The notes under the pieces: generated by a model | Seen by the model: the letters and a program-made list of their open reading frames with translations, nothing else | The model's database searches: none | Told to the model about the DNA's origin: nothing | Shown: positions 42,101 to 54,474 of the stretch, in pieces | Layout: each line of letters opens with the position of its first letter | How positions within the stretch are numbered: the stretch's first letter is position 1 | Program-made: the position numbers and the translations under genes | Assembly: GCA_003640385.1 (NCBI GenBank) | Contig: RCAB01000145.1 | Location: forward strand, 1,596 to 65,595 | Source of the DNA: Setaria digitata | Lineage: Eukaryota > Nematoda > Chromadorea > Rhabditida > Setariidae | DNA length: 64,000 bases | Direction of reading: 5' to 3'

Positions 42101-45100
42101 ATATCAATTTAAAATTTTTTCAAAAATTTTGATATAAAGATTTAAAAAGAAAGAACATGTTATTTGAAATTTGCCTTTAAATTTATGTATGATGCAATTT
42201 GAGGACATAATTAGAATTTTTGCACTTTGGAGACATTTAAATACTTTTGGTATTTTTTAGATTTTCGAAAGATATTTTTTAATTATTTTTACTTTCAAAC
42301 ATTTTTTCCTAAGTGTTAAAGTTAATTTTCTTTTTCTTTTTCTTTTCCTTCGTTTTACTTTTTATTCTTTTAATTAGCAATAAGAAAAATTTTATAAAAC
42401 GCATTTTGATTCGATTTTATTGCAAAATCTTTTGCATAAATTTATATTTAACTGAAATTTCAAAAATCCATGCCTAAAGGTTTTTTTTTCTCCACAAAAT
42501 TTTTATCACTTTTCATTTTTGTAATTTTTAGAAAGTTTGATAACTGTTAAAGAAATTTTACAAATATTTTTTTCTTTAAATTTAAATTGAAGATTTAAAT
42601 TTTTTCAGAATGGATGGACAGGAATGCATTATGCGACACAAGCAGGCCATTTAAATGTTGTAAAGTTGTTTGTGAAAAGTTCAGCTGATGCACAAGCGGA
42701 AACGAAAGAAGGGAAGGTAGGAAATGATATGATAACGTGATAAATAATATAATATTTTATCATATTATATCTTATGATATTGATAAGATAATTTTAAGTG
42801 TACCTGATCTAGGTACCATTGTGTTTCGCAGCTGCACACAATCATGTTGACTGTTTACGATTTCTGTTAAAACAAAAACATGATACACATGCTCTAATGG
42901 ATGATCGAAAGGTATTTTTAATAAAATTCTCAAACAGAATTAATCATTTTATTAAAACAGTTCTGAGACTGATCACTATTGATTGATCAATGATCATAAT
43001 AAAATTTTCTTTTTTTGCAGTTTATTTTTGATTTAATGGTTTGTGGTAAGACGAATGAGAATGAACCATTAAAAGAGTTCATTTTGCAAAGTCCAGCACC
43101 AATTGATACTGCTGTGAAGTTATCAGCACTGTATCGTGAAATGAGTGAAAAAGAAAAGGTTGGCAAAATTTTCAAATTTTTGTTAAAATCCAAAAAATTA
43201 CTTCAAAGAATAAAAAATAATTCTTGCTCTTATCATTGTGAAACATTTTGCTGTGTAGTACATTTGTTGAATTTAATTTATACTAAAGAAGAATTAAATT
43301 TCATTTCTTTTTTTTTTTTTTTTTCAACAACTTAAATAAACGATAATATTGATAATAAAAGAAATAATAACATTAATGAAATTGTGATATTATGTGGAAC
43401 TATCAGCACTGTTAGTGAAGAAGTGATTCTGAAATTAGAATTAGTGAACTGATAATAACTAGAGTAGAAAATTCCCCTGCTCAAATATACGGCAGATTCC
43501 GAAGAGTTATGTGGTGAGTCTGAAATTGAAATCAAGTAGCAGATGGCAAATTTAAAGCAGCAAATTTTGGGATTCAGAAGAACTTCCTACAGTTAAGGAT
43601 TGCTCAAAAAAAACAAAACAAAATTTAATCCAAGACTTGAGATTACTTTAACAAGTGAATTAAAAAACGAACAATCAGCCTTATCAGATAGCATGATATC
43701 TCTCCACTTATCTTGTCAAAATTAGATATCATACCTTATCTTATCAAAAAAATGACCGTAAACAGTGCAAATTTTGCTCATTTAACAACCAAACAATTGT
43801 AATTTGTGTGTATGAAGGAACGTGCCAGAGATTTGTTAAATGTGTCACAATTTGCGGAAGATATGGCTGTTGAACTATTGGGCATCACAGCAAGTGAATA
43901 TAATCCAGCATTGCTGTTAAAGGCAAAAGATAATCGCGGAAGACCACTTTTGGATGTATTAATTGAAAATGAACAGGTAATAGTGATATTGATGATAAAT
44001 TAATGATGTCAAATTGTCGTTTCATTCTCATTTTGATATTAATGATAAATGATAAGAGTTAAGAATTTTTCTTATCATTTTTCTTTTTTTTTTTTTTTTT
44101 TTATATTTATTTCTAGAAGGAAGTAGTTTCATATGCTTCGGTACAACGTTATCTGACGGAAATTTGGACTGGACGTGTCGAATGGTCATTTGGTAAAACG
44201 GTAGCATTTACATTAATGGTACTCATCTGTCCACCAGCTTGGTTCTATTTTTCGTTACCGCTTGATACACGTATTGGGCGTGCGCCAATTATTAAATTCG
44301 TTTGTCACATTGGTATGATTAAATTTCAGCTTTCTTTGAAAACTAAGTAATTAATCAGTTAATTAACTAAACTTTTCCTATTAATAAATCACCTGAAGCG
44401 AATGTTAAATTTGTGTTGTAATTAATAAAAATTCTCTCTCGCATTGCTATACAGCTAAATATTAATTGAAAAAAAAAAAGGCAAAATTGATTAACAAAGC
44501 AAATTGTACTTGTTAATTAATATTTGAATCACATGTTCAATTTGTGTTGTAATTAACAAAATTTGTTTTTTGCACTTTTATTTCAGCAAATTTCAATTTA
44601 TAAAGTTTTCTTTTTCTTTTTTAAATTTTTAATTTAAAGGGAAAGCAAAAACACAAATTGGTAATTGTATTTGTAATTTGCTTCTAATTTTATAAAATAC
44701 TTTCCTGTAATATATATTTTATTATTCGATATGGTTGCTAAAATTTTAATTAATATTAATTTTTTTTTTTTGTTATATCAAATTTATCATTTTAGTGTCA
44801 CATATCTATTTTACAATTTTACTTACAATTGTGGTGCTCAACTTGACGCATAAAATTTACGAAGTAAAAAGTATTGTACCATATCCGGTTGAATGGTTAC
44901 TACTCCTATGGCTCTCCGGAAATCTGGTCTCCGAATTATCAAATGTAGGCGGTGGTTCCGGGCTTGGAATTGTTAAGGCTAGATTTTAAATTTGCTAAAA
45001 ACAAATTGTTCAAAGCTTTTGAAATAACGAAAGAAAAAATGTAGCCTATTTATATTAGTTTGTTAATTTGGCAAGTAGCAATTTTTGGAAAATTTTCTGT

Positions 45101-48100
45101 AAATAATATATCTTGATATATTATTTATATATTTTGATATATTATCTTGATAATTAATAATTAGCTCGAAACAATAGAAAGGTGAAAAAAAAAGGTTTGA
45201 AATTTCTACTAATGAAAATTTTTATGATCTGATTTTTTACTTTTTTTTTTTTGCAAGCTTAAAAGGCATGCATTCTACTAAAGTCTAATCATTTAATCAC
45301 TGATAAAGTTACTAATGTTTTTAAAGTCACTAGATTTGATTATCATAAACATATGATAGTCTGTTTGATAGCTGATAAATGGTAGCAGTACTAGAACGAT
45401 TAAGATCGCTGGTATAAGTAANCACTAGATTTGATTATCATAAACATATGATAGTCTGTTTAATAGCTGATAAATGGTAGCAGTACTAGAACGATTAAGA
45501 TCGCTGGTATAAGTAAAATAGCTTGTTCGCAATTAACTAATTAGTTAAATAAAAACCGATAAACTTTATTTAACATCAAGTGATTTGTGTAATTAAGTTG
45601 TTTTTTTTTTTTATATATTTACTTTTGTTACGACTAGAAGTGGTTTAATTGTTTTTAGTGGTAATATAATTAAAGTTGTTCAAGTTCTTGCATCAATTTG
45701 TATGCAATTTCTAGGCATCTTTAAGCTAATTTTTGCTTATTCGGTAGTTAGCAAGGTCTTAATTATTGCAAAGCTTTTAACAATTTCATCTTTCATTCTT
45801 CTCAACCTATCGCTATTAGATTTTGAAAAAAAAAAAAAATTATGAAAACAAAAAACAAATGAATAATGAAATAAAGGAATTATACTTATTCCTCAATTTT
45901 TAAGGTAGAAAGAATTTTCTTGTACAAATTTTAAAATTGAAAAAAAATTTTCATCTGTGAATTTAAATAAAAGTTGACGAAATTTTTGCAGGAAAATACT
46001 TAATGAAGAAATTTTCTCATGCTAATAGATGAAGAAATTGATTGAAGAAAGAAATAGAAAAAAAAAAAAAAAAAAAGAGAACGATCTATTTTTTTTTTTT
46101 TAGAAATAATTTTGTATGAAAAAAAATCTTTAAATTTTTCAACAAATTTCAGGTGCTAATTTTAGTACTTAGCGCAATTGCAATTGCTGTTCATGTACTT
46201 GCATTTATGCTACCAACCTTATTTATGCATCATTTAAATGATGATGAAAAGATGCATTTTATTCGAACAATGCTTTATCTTAAGAATCAATTATTCGCCT
46301 TTGCCTTATTATTTGCCTTTGTTGAGTTTTTGGACTTTTTGACTGTCCATCATTTATTCGGCCCATGGGCTATTATAATACGCGATCTTATGTACGATTT
46401 ACTCAGGTACACATTCATAACCTTTAGGAATTTTTCTCTCATGATTAATTAATACTTCAATTATATGTTAATGATAATGTAAGCTTCATTTTTTTTTTTT
46501 TTTTAGTATTTTCAATTAGAGGAAATTCACATAGAATAGATAGCTTTTTTTTTCTTGCTACTTATTTAAATTATTCATTTGTTTATGCTTTTTTTTTCAA
46601 GACATTTATTTTTACTAGTAAATTAGTTTTTCAGCTTCATTTGAATTATTTTTTTTTTTTTTTTTAATTTTGCTGCTTATTTTTCTAACTTTTTCATTTG
46701 CTTTTTATTTACTTCTGATTTTATTTACTTTCGGTCAATAATTCAAGTTTTTGCAATGTTTAAAATATTTCAATAAAATAGCAATGTATAGAAGGAAGCT
46801 AAGCGAGAAAATTTCGGAAATTTTATTTTTTTGAAGTAAATAGAAGGGAATAAAGGGGAAAAACCTTAGCATTTTCAGCGATTCAATATTGTTTGTTATT
46901 AAATAATTCAATAATTTCAATTTCCGTTTTTTCAGTTTTTCGATTTCACTTTTTTAGGTTAATTATTTGAGCAATATTTGATTATTTTGCAGGTTTCTAG
47001 TTATATTACTACTCTTTATAGCGGGTTTCACCTTACATGTCACCTCTATATTTCAGGTAATTCATTCCTCTATTAAATTACCTTTTTCTTAAGATATTAC
47101 AGAATTTTAAAGCTTTTAGAGCTATCGAATAATCATATTTACACTATCAAATTTTTACTACTGTTAAATCATCTGTCTTCATTAAAGAAAAACCATTGTT
47201 AGAGGATGTGGAATTTCAAAATTTATTTTTTCATTTTTATTTTTATACACTTATTGCAATAAAATTTGATAATTAATTAACTAATTAATCCATGGATATT
47301 CTCGATTTAAATAACATTTTACTTCCTCAGTAATTCCTACATTTGCAATACAGCCAGCATATCAGCCTGCGGATACGGATGATGCGCAATGGATGCGGCT
47401 TGCGTCACCGGAACAGACACTTGAAATGCTCTTCTTCTCGTTGTTCGGTTTGGTTGAACCGGATACAATGCCACCGCTTCATTTAGTTCCTGATTTTGGC
47501 AAAATTATTTTAAAAATGATTTTTGGAATCTATCTTTTGGTTACATTAATTGTAAGTAATATTTAAAAAAAAATTTTTTTTCTTTTATTAATTATTAAAC
47601 TATTTTGAAAAAAAAAAAAAAAAAAAAAGAAAAAGAAAATGTAACAAATTTTTGTTAGAAAAATTTTCCTAAAAAATTAACATTAATTAAATTTTTAAAC
47701 TTAATAAGAGAAAAAGATTTCATTTGTTTTTAGGTTTTAATAAATTTACTTATTGCTATGATGTCGGATACATATCAACGAATTCAAGCACAATCCGATA
47801 AAGAATGGAAATTTGGTCGTGCAATTTTAATTCGACAAATGAATAAACGCTCCGCAACACCTGCACCAATTAATATGTTAACAAAATTAATTGTTGTTCT
47901 AAAAGTTGCCTATCGAAATAATTGTAAGTTAGAATAATTATTTCACCTGGAGGTTGGGAGGGGGAAAGGAGAAAAATTAAGATGAATTCTTTGAAATTTT
48001 AGCTAGCAAATTGAATTTATCACTAAAATGAATTAGGGCATTTTTTAGCTAGTAAATTCAAATTAACACTGAAATAAATTTGGAACATTTACAGTTTTTT

Positions 48101-49136
48101 TTTTTTGATACTTTATAAAAAAATTTTTGAATTGAAAGTTTTACCTTGTGATATCGAACATTTCAAATATTTTTGCTGGAAAAAAAAAAATTAGTGAATT
48201 GGTAGTTTTTCAGACCTTTCCAATCATTTTGAATTTCTATTTGCTCTTTGGAGAAATGCATTAAAATTGTACATATTGAGAGTTGGGAAAATTGTTAAAT
48301 TTTAATTTTATTCTAATTTAATTTCTTTCGCCTTAATTCTAATTTTAATTCTAGCTATTAATTTTTTTTTTTAATTCTATTTTTAGTAAAATTGTGTACA
48401 CAAAAAGCTCAACAAGATCTTCGACATGAGGAGAATATTGATGCATTCTCGATGAGTGGTGATGCAGGTCGTGCTACTCCAGCTATTTTAGCAGATGATG
48501 ATGCAACAGGTAACAATTTCCAATTATCTTAATTAATTAATATTTTAATTTCTTTAATGATTCATTTCCTCTCTTTTTTTTTGTTCCCTCTCTTATATTA
48601 ATTAGTTTGTACATTTTTGAATGTTGTTAAATTGATAATTTAAAAAAAAAAAATTAGAACTTTCGATTTTTTTTTTATAACAGATAAGAAACATATGTTA
48701 GCATTCTGTAATATATATATTATAGAATTTCATAGTTAAGAAGAGAAGAAAAAATTTCACAAATTTATTTTAATATATTTGCTCAATTATTGCTGTTTTG
48801 ATTTTTCAACTGATTAATTCATTGTTTCATTGATTGATTGTTTGATTGATTGAACTATTCAAAGAAAAAAAAAAAAAGCAATCAATTAATTAACACTGAA
48901 TGGTCTAAATTTCGTTCATAAAAATACTTTTAAAAATTATAATCAAAATTTGTACTGAAATTTTAATATTTTGTCAAAAAATTCCAGAAATTCGATGTGG
49001 CCAAAATGAAGAATTAGGCAAAAGTGATGATTGGAATATTGAAACAATAATTGATTGGAAACGTGTCGTTGATATGTATTATCAAATGAACGGTCAGGTA
49101 GATGCAGATGATGTACACGTAGAAATACCATCATGA
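27135..49136 (+). CDS. trp-4: TRPN mechanosensory channel (TRP-4/NOMPC orthologue)
   Basis: Pore-forming mechanotransduction cation channel of sensory neurons in the known family. Exons: 27135-28184, 28384-28473, 29752-29850, 30425-30523, 30598-30807, 31352-31561, 32115-32319, 32706-32800, 34639-34947 (false duplicate 33772-34080), 35925-36056, 36426-36554, 36835-36951, 37570-37757, 38733-38976, 39450-39620, 40119-40232, 40368-40463, 40670-40810, 41432-41536, 41798-41995, 42609-42716, 42813-42911, 43021-43158, 43818-43976, 44117-44312, 44796-44971, 46153-46406, 46993-47056, 47354-47551, 47734-47923, 48387-48509, 48988-49136; about 1951 aa. Exon 1 alone encodes a 350-residue low-complexity N terminus. 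About 29 ankyrin repeats follow (about 351-1400), then the linker (KERARDLL, LDVLIENEQKEVV, VQRYLTEIW), six TM segments (HHLFGPWAIIIRDL before S5, pore FFSLFGLVEPD, S6 VLINLLIAMMSDTYQRIQAQSD), the TRP helix (EWKFGRAILIRQM) and a tail ending VEIPS. Exon 26 may instead end at 44977 with a GC donor (+2 residues). TRPN is distinguished from TRPA by the S6/TRP-helix sequence. Confidence 0.95.
30524..30597 (+). other. trp-4: GC-AG intron in trp-4
   Basis: The exon ending GGCGAGAAG is followed by gcaagc, with no usable GT that keeps frame. The acceptor is attacag. The intron is only 74 nt. GCAAG is the usual donor form of the minor GC-AG class. Confidence 0.75.
33096..34958. repeat. Assembly duplication containing trp-4 exon 9
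   Basis: A piece near 33096-33213 recurs at about 34133-34233. After the N at 34234, the sequence of 33368-34090 recurs at 34235-34957 (constant offset 867). Exon and intron are equally identical, and the copies are separated by Ns at 34096 and 34234. This points to unmerged contigs. The second copy runs on into the following intron and is probably the true one. Confidence 0.9.
33772..34080 (+). pseudogene. Artefactual second copy of trp-4 exon 9
   Basis: It is identical over 309 bp to 34639-34947, encoding three ankyrin repeats from DNYTALHVAVQ to DPKISSN. The frame would stay open if both copies were spliced (309 is divisible by three), so automatic annotation would give a protein with 103 extra residues. 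Confidence 0.85.
35490..35830. repeat. Degenerate repeats in a trp-4 intron
   Basis: Variants of TGATATTTTAATTAGTTGGCTG and its parts (GATATTCTAATTAGGCGAT, GATATTCCAATTGGATGGCTG) recur irregularly through about 340 bp of the intron after exon 9. The copies have diverged and no clean period is visible. Confidence 0.5.
41208..41422. repeat. Assembly duplication around single N at 41315
   Basis: About 107 bp (41208-41314) is repeated at 41316-41422 with a one-base difference (ACACAAAT versus ACAAAAAT). It is intronic, just before the trp-4 exon at 41432, and leaves coding sequence unaffected. Confidence 0.88.
45328..45516. repeat. Assembly duplication around single N at 45422
   Basis: About 94 bp starting CACTAGATTTGATTATC is repeated on both sides of the N with one base difference. 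It lies inside the long trp-4 intron between the exons at 44796 and 46153. Confidence 0.88.
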
Positions 49137-50202
49137 ATATTTTCGACGTTTCATGACGTACACGTGACGGTATTGGTTAGCGCAAGATATCAGAAAAAGT
49201 TTCACATTTCAAATTATTTCAATATGGTAGAAATTTCATCGAATTCAATAAGGTAGAGGAAAAGCATTTTAATTTGATGTGTTATAATTGTTCCAAAAAT
49301 GAATAGCAATCATTAAAATCTTGGATAATTGAAAATTTAGCCTAATTAGACGAGTGAAATGAGGATTTTTATGAATGATTATTCCAAAAAAAAAAAAATT
49401 GAAAATTATTTTTGCATAATTTTTTTGAAATAATTTTTAATTATAGAACTGGAAAAAATGAAATGTGTTTCACTCCTTCTTAATTTTTTTTTTTTTCTAA
49501 ATTTCATTAATAAATTGTACTATCAATTTGTTGACATTAATCCAAAATGCTACAACAATTATTTCATCATTCCTCATTAATTTATTTGGTTAATTAATTT
49601 GTTGTTATTATTTATATTTTGAACAGTAATGTGTCGCTCAATTCTGTCATATAAATGCAAAATAAATTTCAAAAAATAAAAAATAATAATAAATTTAAAA
49701 AGCACAAAAATGATAATCAAATAACAAATATCAATTTGTTTAATCTTCTTACTGTAAAGCTGGATGAACATTTCGTTTCGCATCTATAAATATTCAATAA
49801 TTATTAAGACTACTAAGACTTTTCAATATCATTGATAAGTTAGTTATTATTTTTGTGATAATGCTTCAGAAAATTCGCAACATTGATAAAATATTATTAT
49901 GCACTTATCATCTTTCACTGATAACATTTGCCTTTATCTTTATCTATGCATCATTCTCATATATAAAATTTAATATTAACATAGATAATATTGTCAACTT
50001 TGTAAATAATCAAAATGCTATCCTTTTTTTCTCTTTCAATCCTTCCCTCCCTCTCTTTCTTTCTCACCTTTTAATTATACACTTACACGATATAATTAAT
50101 GCCTTTTATTATTTTTTGCCTTGTTTCAACAAGATGAGCTTCTCATTAACTTAGTTGGCCTAATTGCAGAACTAATTAATGCAATTAGTTTTAATCAGTT
50201 AC
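49137..50202. other. trp-4 3' UTR and convergent spacer
   Basis: An AATAAA at 49509-49514, 373 bp after the trp-4 stop, is a candidate poly(A) signal. The remainder is AT-rich with no supported gene. Minus-strand genes end from 50203 onward, so this is a tail-to-tail spacer. Confidence 0.55.
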
Positions 50203-50970
50203 TCATTTATTTGTTTCGGCTTTGAAATAATTAAATAAAAAATAACTTTCAATTTTACGGTTATTTTTGTAGACATCGGCAATTAAATTATTAAGTATTT
50301 GTAGTGTTTCATCGAATATTTCTTTTGTACAGCTTGCAGCATTCTTTGTTTCATTAATTGATGCTTTTTCATCAGTTTCTATTTTTTTTGAAATTAAAAT
50401 TAATTTAATCAAAATATACTTATACAAATATATGTTAAATATATCCCAAAGACAAATTTTATCAGTTGTAAAGTTTTTTTTTTTTTTAAAAAAAAAAATC
50501 CCAAATTTAGCCAATTTTAAATGATAAATATTTCGAGTATCCCTTAAATATGCACTCATAAATTTATGCTAAGGAAAAAAAAAGAATTTTTCTTAAAACT
50601 GAAAATAAATTTAAATGATATTCACATATTCTCTATTAGAAAAAAAAAAAAAATTCTTCCACCAGTTGCTGATTTGTTACAAAAATAAAAATTAAAACAA
50701 CTGATTGCATACATACTGAATGAATATATTCAAGAAATGAAAGCAAAATTCTCTCCTTTGCCAATTTGTCTTGAAATTGAAACTAACTAAATTTAATTGA
50801 TGTCCAAATTTTGCAAAATAATAGAAAATATTATTTAGAGAGGAGAGAAAAAGCAGAAAGTTTAAAAATTTTCCATTTAAATTTTGAAAGATAACAGCCT
50901 GGAACGAACTTTTATTGCTGTAGCAGACTGATTCAATTGCACTAATTTCATGTTCAATCGATTCAATCAT
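50203..50970 (-). CDS. Small predicted coiled-coil protein, unrecognised
   Basis: Two open segments join in frame: 50970-50910 (start ATG, encodes MIESIEHEISAIESVCYSNK) and 50378-50203, giving 78 aa. The donor is gttcgt after an AAAA, a form also used once in trp-4; the acceptor is aaaaatag. The second exon is Glu/Lys/Asn-rich with heptad-like hydrophobics (EIFDETLQILNNLIADVY), which suggests a helical or coiled-coil protein. I do not recognise a family. The first segment has an acceptor (tatttcag) before its ATG, so it may continue a longer upstream gene. I could not find a phase-compatible upstream exon; the upstream DNA is disturbed by an assembly duplication at 51062-51595. Confidence 0.35.
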
Positions 50971-51061
50971 TTTATCAAAACTTCGTAATCTGAAATAATC
51001 GATAAAGTGTGATTTAAAACAAAACAAAAAATTCCTAGCTTTCTTTTTTTTTGAACCAAAA

Positions 51062-51595
51062 ATTATTCTGTAATTTGTTTTCATGAAATTATGAAGAATT
51101 AGTNTGTAATTGTAATAAACTAATAAACTAATAAACTAATAAACTAATAAACTAATAATTAATAACAAACTGTAATTTGTTTTCATGAAATTATGAAGAA
51201 TTAGTTGATTAATTAGCTCAATAATTTTAGAAATTAATAACTTGAAATGTAAATTTTTGCATTCATTCTTGCGAAAATTTTTTGCAACTAATTTGCATAA
51301 CTTTCAATCGTTATTTGTGATTGCATAAATTCCATCCATCTTTTAGAATCATTATAGCCGTTCGTATCAACAATNATTCTGTAATTTGTTTTCATGAAAT
51401 TATGAAGAATTAGTTGATTAATTAGCTCAATAATTTTAGAAATTAATAACTTGAAATGTAAATTTTTGCATTCATTCTTGCGAAAATTTTTTGCAACTAA
51501 TTTGCATAACTTTCAATCGTTATTTGTGATTGCATAAATTCCATCCATCTTTTAGAATCATTATAGCCGTTCGTATCAACAATCCGGTAATTTTC
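51062..51595. repeat. Assembly duplication around Ns at 51104 and 51375
   Basis: The stretch ending ...CGTATCAACAAT before the N at 51375 (about 51166-51374) is repeated at about 51376-51587. A third fragment occurs at 51063-51103 before the N at 51104. Between them, TAATAAACTA is repeated about five times (51110-51160). The duplicate includes 51290-51374, a second copy of the 3' end of the coding exon at 51497-51692. Confidence 0.88.
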
Positions 51596-53763
51596 CGGAA
51601 ATGCATTAAAGATAAAAGTTTTTTTCGATGCTGTTGCATGATATTTTTGCATCAATTGTCCGATATTTTTTCGTTTCATCAATCTTTTTGGCCTAGAATT
51701 TTTTTTTTTTTTTTTGATTTTTTCAAATTCAAATAGTAAATGAAAATTACAAACCCAAGAGATTTTATTGGTAATTGGCAAATTTTGTAAAAATTGATTT
51801 TTTTCATTCCCAATTATTTTCAAATTAATAAATAAAAGATTGGTGATGAGAAATAATAAATCTCTGAAATATACTTTTATCACTAATTTATTTATTACCT
51901 GAGAAAATGTTGAGATTTTTGATGATAATTTTAACACTTTTCTCGACGATCACACTTATTAACTTTCGTATTTGATTTAATTAACTTACTCATTTGAGTG
52001 AATTTTACTTAGGAAACAATTGCCACTTTCTGAATCGCTTTGTGTTTGTTCAACAAGCAATGATTTCGTCGATATTCGTGTTTTATCATTAGCTATTGAT
52101 GATATGGTTTGTGATAACGGAATGTTAGTGATATTTTTAGGCATAATACTAATCGCTATCGAAAATAATTTCCCTGAAAATACTAAAAAAGATGTTTTTT
52201 AAATTTCAAATAATTTCCATGAACAAAGCATTCTTGCAAAAAAAGTCTTTTTTACTGAAACAGGTAATGGAAATTATTACAGTGATAATAAATAACACTG
52301 ATAAGGGAGAGTTATCATCTTCCTCAGCTCGGTAATTTACTTTAAAAAAAAAAAAAAGAAAGAAAAAATACTGTGCTTAATGAGATCCATAATTGAGAAT
52401 TAAGNGAAAAAAGTACTGTGCTTAATGAGATCCATAATTGAGAATTAAGGTAATTAAGGTTGTAAACACTTCTTGTATTTGAAATTGAGAATTTTTTAGA
52501 AAATTTTGAAATTGAAAATTTTTTTATTATTGCTTAAAATTATTTTTTAATTTTACCGTGAAATTTTAGCGAAAAAAAAAAATGTTACATTTGAAAATTT
52601 AGCAAAAGCAATAATTCCTCCTTTTTTTTCACGTAAAAAATTTTAATACTATAAAATTTTGAGATTTTTTTTTTTTAGTAAACAGTACCAAATTGCTGCT
52701 CAACAATAACTTCATTGATTGCTACTGAAGTCGATTGAAGCATGCAATTTTTAGCAAACTTTGTCGGTGCACATTTTAGCAATTTTAGCTTTAAATAATG
52801 TGCAATGAAACATTCGGCAATTTTCATCGAAGTACAAAAAGATTGTTTTTTTCGAAAATTATTTCGATTTGAAAATTTCACTGTTTTTTCGCTATTGCAT
52901 TTTGCTGCACTTCGAACTGTAAAGGAATATTGTTTTGTTCATTTTCTTATTCCATTTCAGATCTTTCATTTTTCTTTTTTTTTTTTATCAAATATAATAA
53001 AAATTTTGCACATCTTCATGAAATTTTATTTAATATTTTTAAAACTTTTGATTAAATAAAATGCAAAAAGAAGTAACTATTTGTTGGATAATTTTTCGTT
53101 GGAAATGCAACAATATTATCGTTATCAAAAGATTCTTGACTGGAAACTGTTATATCAGCAAATGATATGATAGTAAGTTCGGAGCTTAAACTTGAAGTAC
53201 CAATTGTGCTCTTCTTACCCAACAATGATGATATACAATTTGGCGTATCATTTATTTCACTGCAATATAGCAAATATGGAAATTGGAAATTTTAAAATTA
53301 AATTCTTAAAATTTCTCTTTTTGTTTTTAATTTGATTGCAGGGGACAAAATGAATGAGCTACTGTGATTGGCAAAAAAAAAAACTAATAGTTGGAAATTT
53401 GAAAGCAGCTAATTTTGCAAATTCCAAATGAATTTCATTTTTTTCTTTGTACTCAAATTATTTAATTGGCAAGAATTTTCACTTGCTAAATTACTGTTAT
53501 TGTGTGGAAATTTTAAAAATTCATANATAGTTGGAAATTTGAAAGCAGCTAATTTTGTAAATTCCAAATGAATTTCATTTTTTTCTTTGTACTCAAATTA
53601 TTTAATTGGCAAGAATTTTCACTTGCTAAATTACTGTTATTGTGTGGAAATTTTAAAAATTCATAAATTGAAATTAAAAAATAGCATCCTTTGGAGGTTT
53701 AAAATCAGAACGTTTTGTGAATGAGAAAATTTTACAGTTTTGCAAAGTTTCGTACCAGTTCAT
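51497..53763 (-). CDS. Unrecognised Ser/Thr- and Lys-rich protein
   Basis: Five exons in descending order: 53763-53756, 53259-53078, 52916-52689, 52173-51990, 51692-51497, with compatible phases (2,1,1,2) and a total of 265 aa. The N-terminal part is Ser/Thr-rich and acidic (GTSSLSSELTIISFADITVSSQESFDND). The middle is basic with a helical hydrophobic stretch (KIAECFIAHYLKLKLLKCAP). A second Ser-rich stretch (SQTISSIANDKTRISTKS) precedes a basic Met/Lys-rich end (PKRLMKRKNIGQLMQKY). There is no signal peptide or clear membrane segment. The 8-nt first exon (ATGAACTG) is the least certain part; the four other exons are well supported by codon use and splice sites. It lies about 700 bp downstream of the receptor gene on the same strand. 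No function can be assigned. Confidence 0.5.
52355..52450. repeat. Assembly duplication around single N at 52405
   Basis: About 45 bp (TACTGTGCTTAATGAGATCC and onward to AATTAAG) occurs on both sides of the N. It lies in an intron of the unrecognised minus-strand gene. Confidence 0.85.
53387..53666. repeat. Assembly duplication around single N at 53526
   Basis: About 139 bp (53387-53525) is repeated at 53527-53666 with a single C/T difference. It is in the first intron of the unrecognised minus-strand gene, which makes that intron look longer than it is. Confidence 0.88.
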
Positions 53764-53869
53764 TATAATATTTCGGAATAACAACCTCTCACTTCGACTT
53801 CAAAATTTGAAATGATAGGAATATTTCATGTTTAATTAAACTTTATTGAAACCTTTTTTCCAAGAAAGA

Positions 53870-54060
53870 TCACCTAACATTTAAACAAATTCTCCGTTAT
53901 TACCTGAAATCACCTATCGCCTAAACAAGTTCTCTGCTATTACCTGTAATTAATTACCACTTAATACAAATCCTCCATTATCTACTAAAATCATTCGTCA
54001 TTCAAATAAATTTCTCGCTATCATCTAAAATCACTTATCACTCATTATCACCTAAAATCA
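53870..54060. repeat. Degenerate tandem repeat
   Basis: Variants of ATCACCTATCGCCTAAACAA plus TTCTCCGTTATTACCTGAA follow each other about five times with a period near 40 bp. The copies are strongly diverged. It lies in the spacer between the receptor and the unrecognised gene. Confidence 0.55.
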
Positions 54061-54474
54061 TGTTTTTGTTGCAAATCACACATTTAGTAATATGTGAGTA
54101 AATTCTTTCTTGTTTCCCGTTAAAAATTATTCATCATTTATTTAACTGAAATCAAATTATCAGAGATTTCAATTTAACACATATTGTTAAATATGATCCA
54201 TTTAAAAACTAAACAATAAACAAAGGCAATTTGCAACTGGAAGTAGAATTAATAAGCTTCAAATTTCTGAGGTAATTTTCAAATGATTGTAGCAGCCGTC
54301 GAGATATATTTTAAAATTTCAAATTTTGACAAGGTAATTTTCTCTTTTTTTTTCCTTTAGAATTTCCAGAAAAGGCAAAAATTCAAGTAAAATGAGAAGC
54401 TGAGAACGAAATAGAAAGCGCCCGAAGAAAAAACAAAATAAATAAATAGCAAAAGAAATAACTAATAATTTAAA

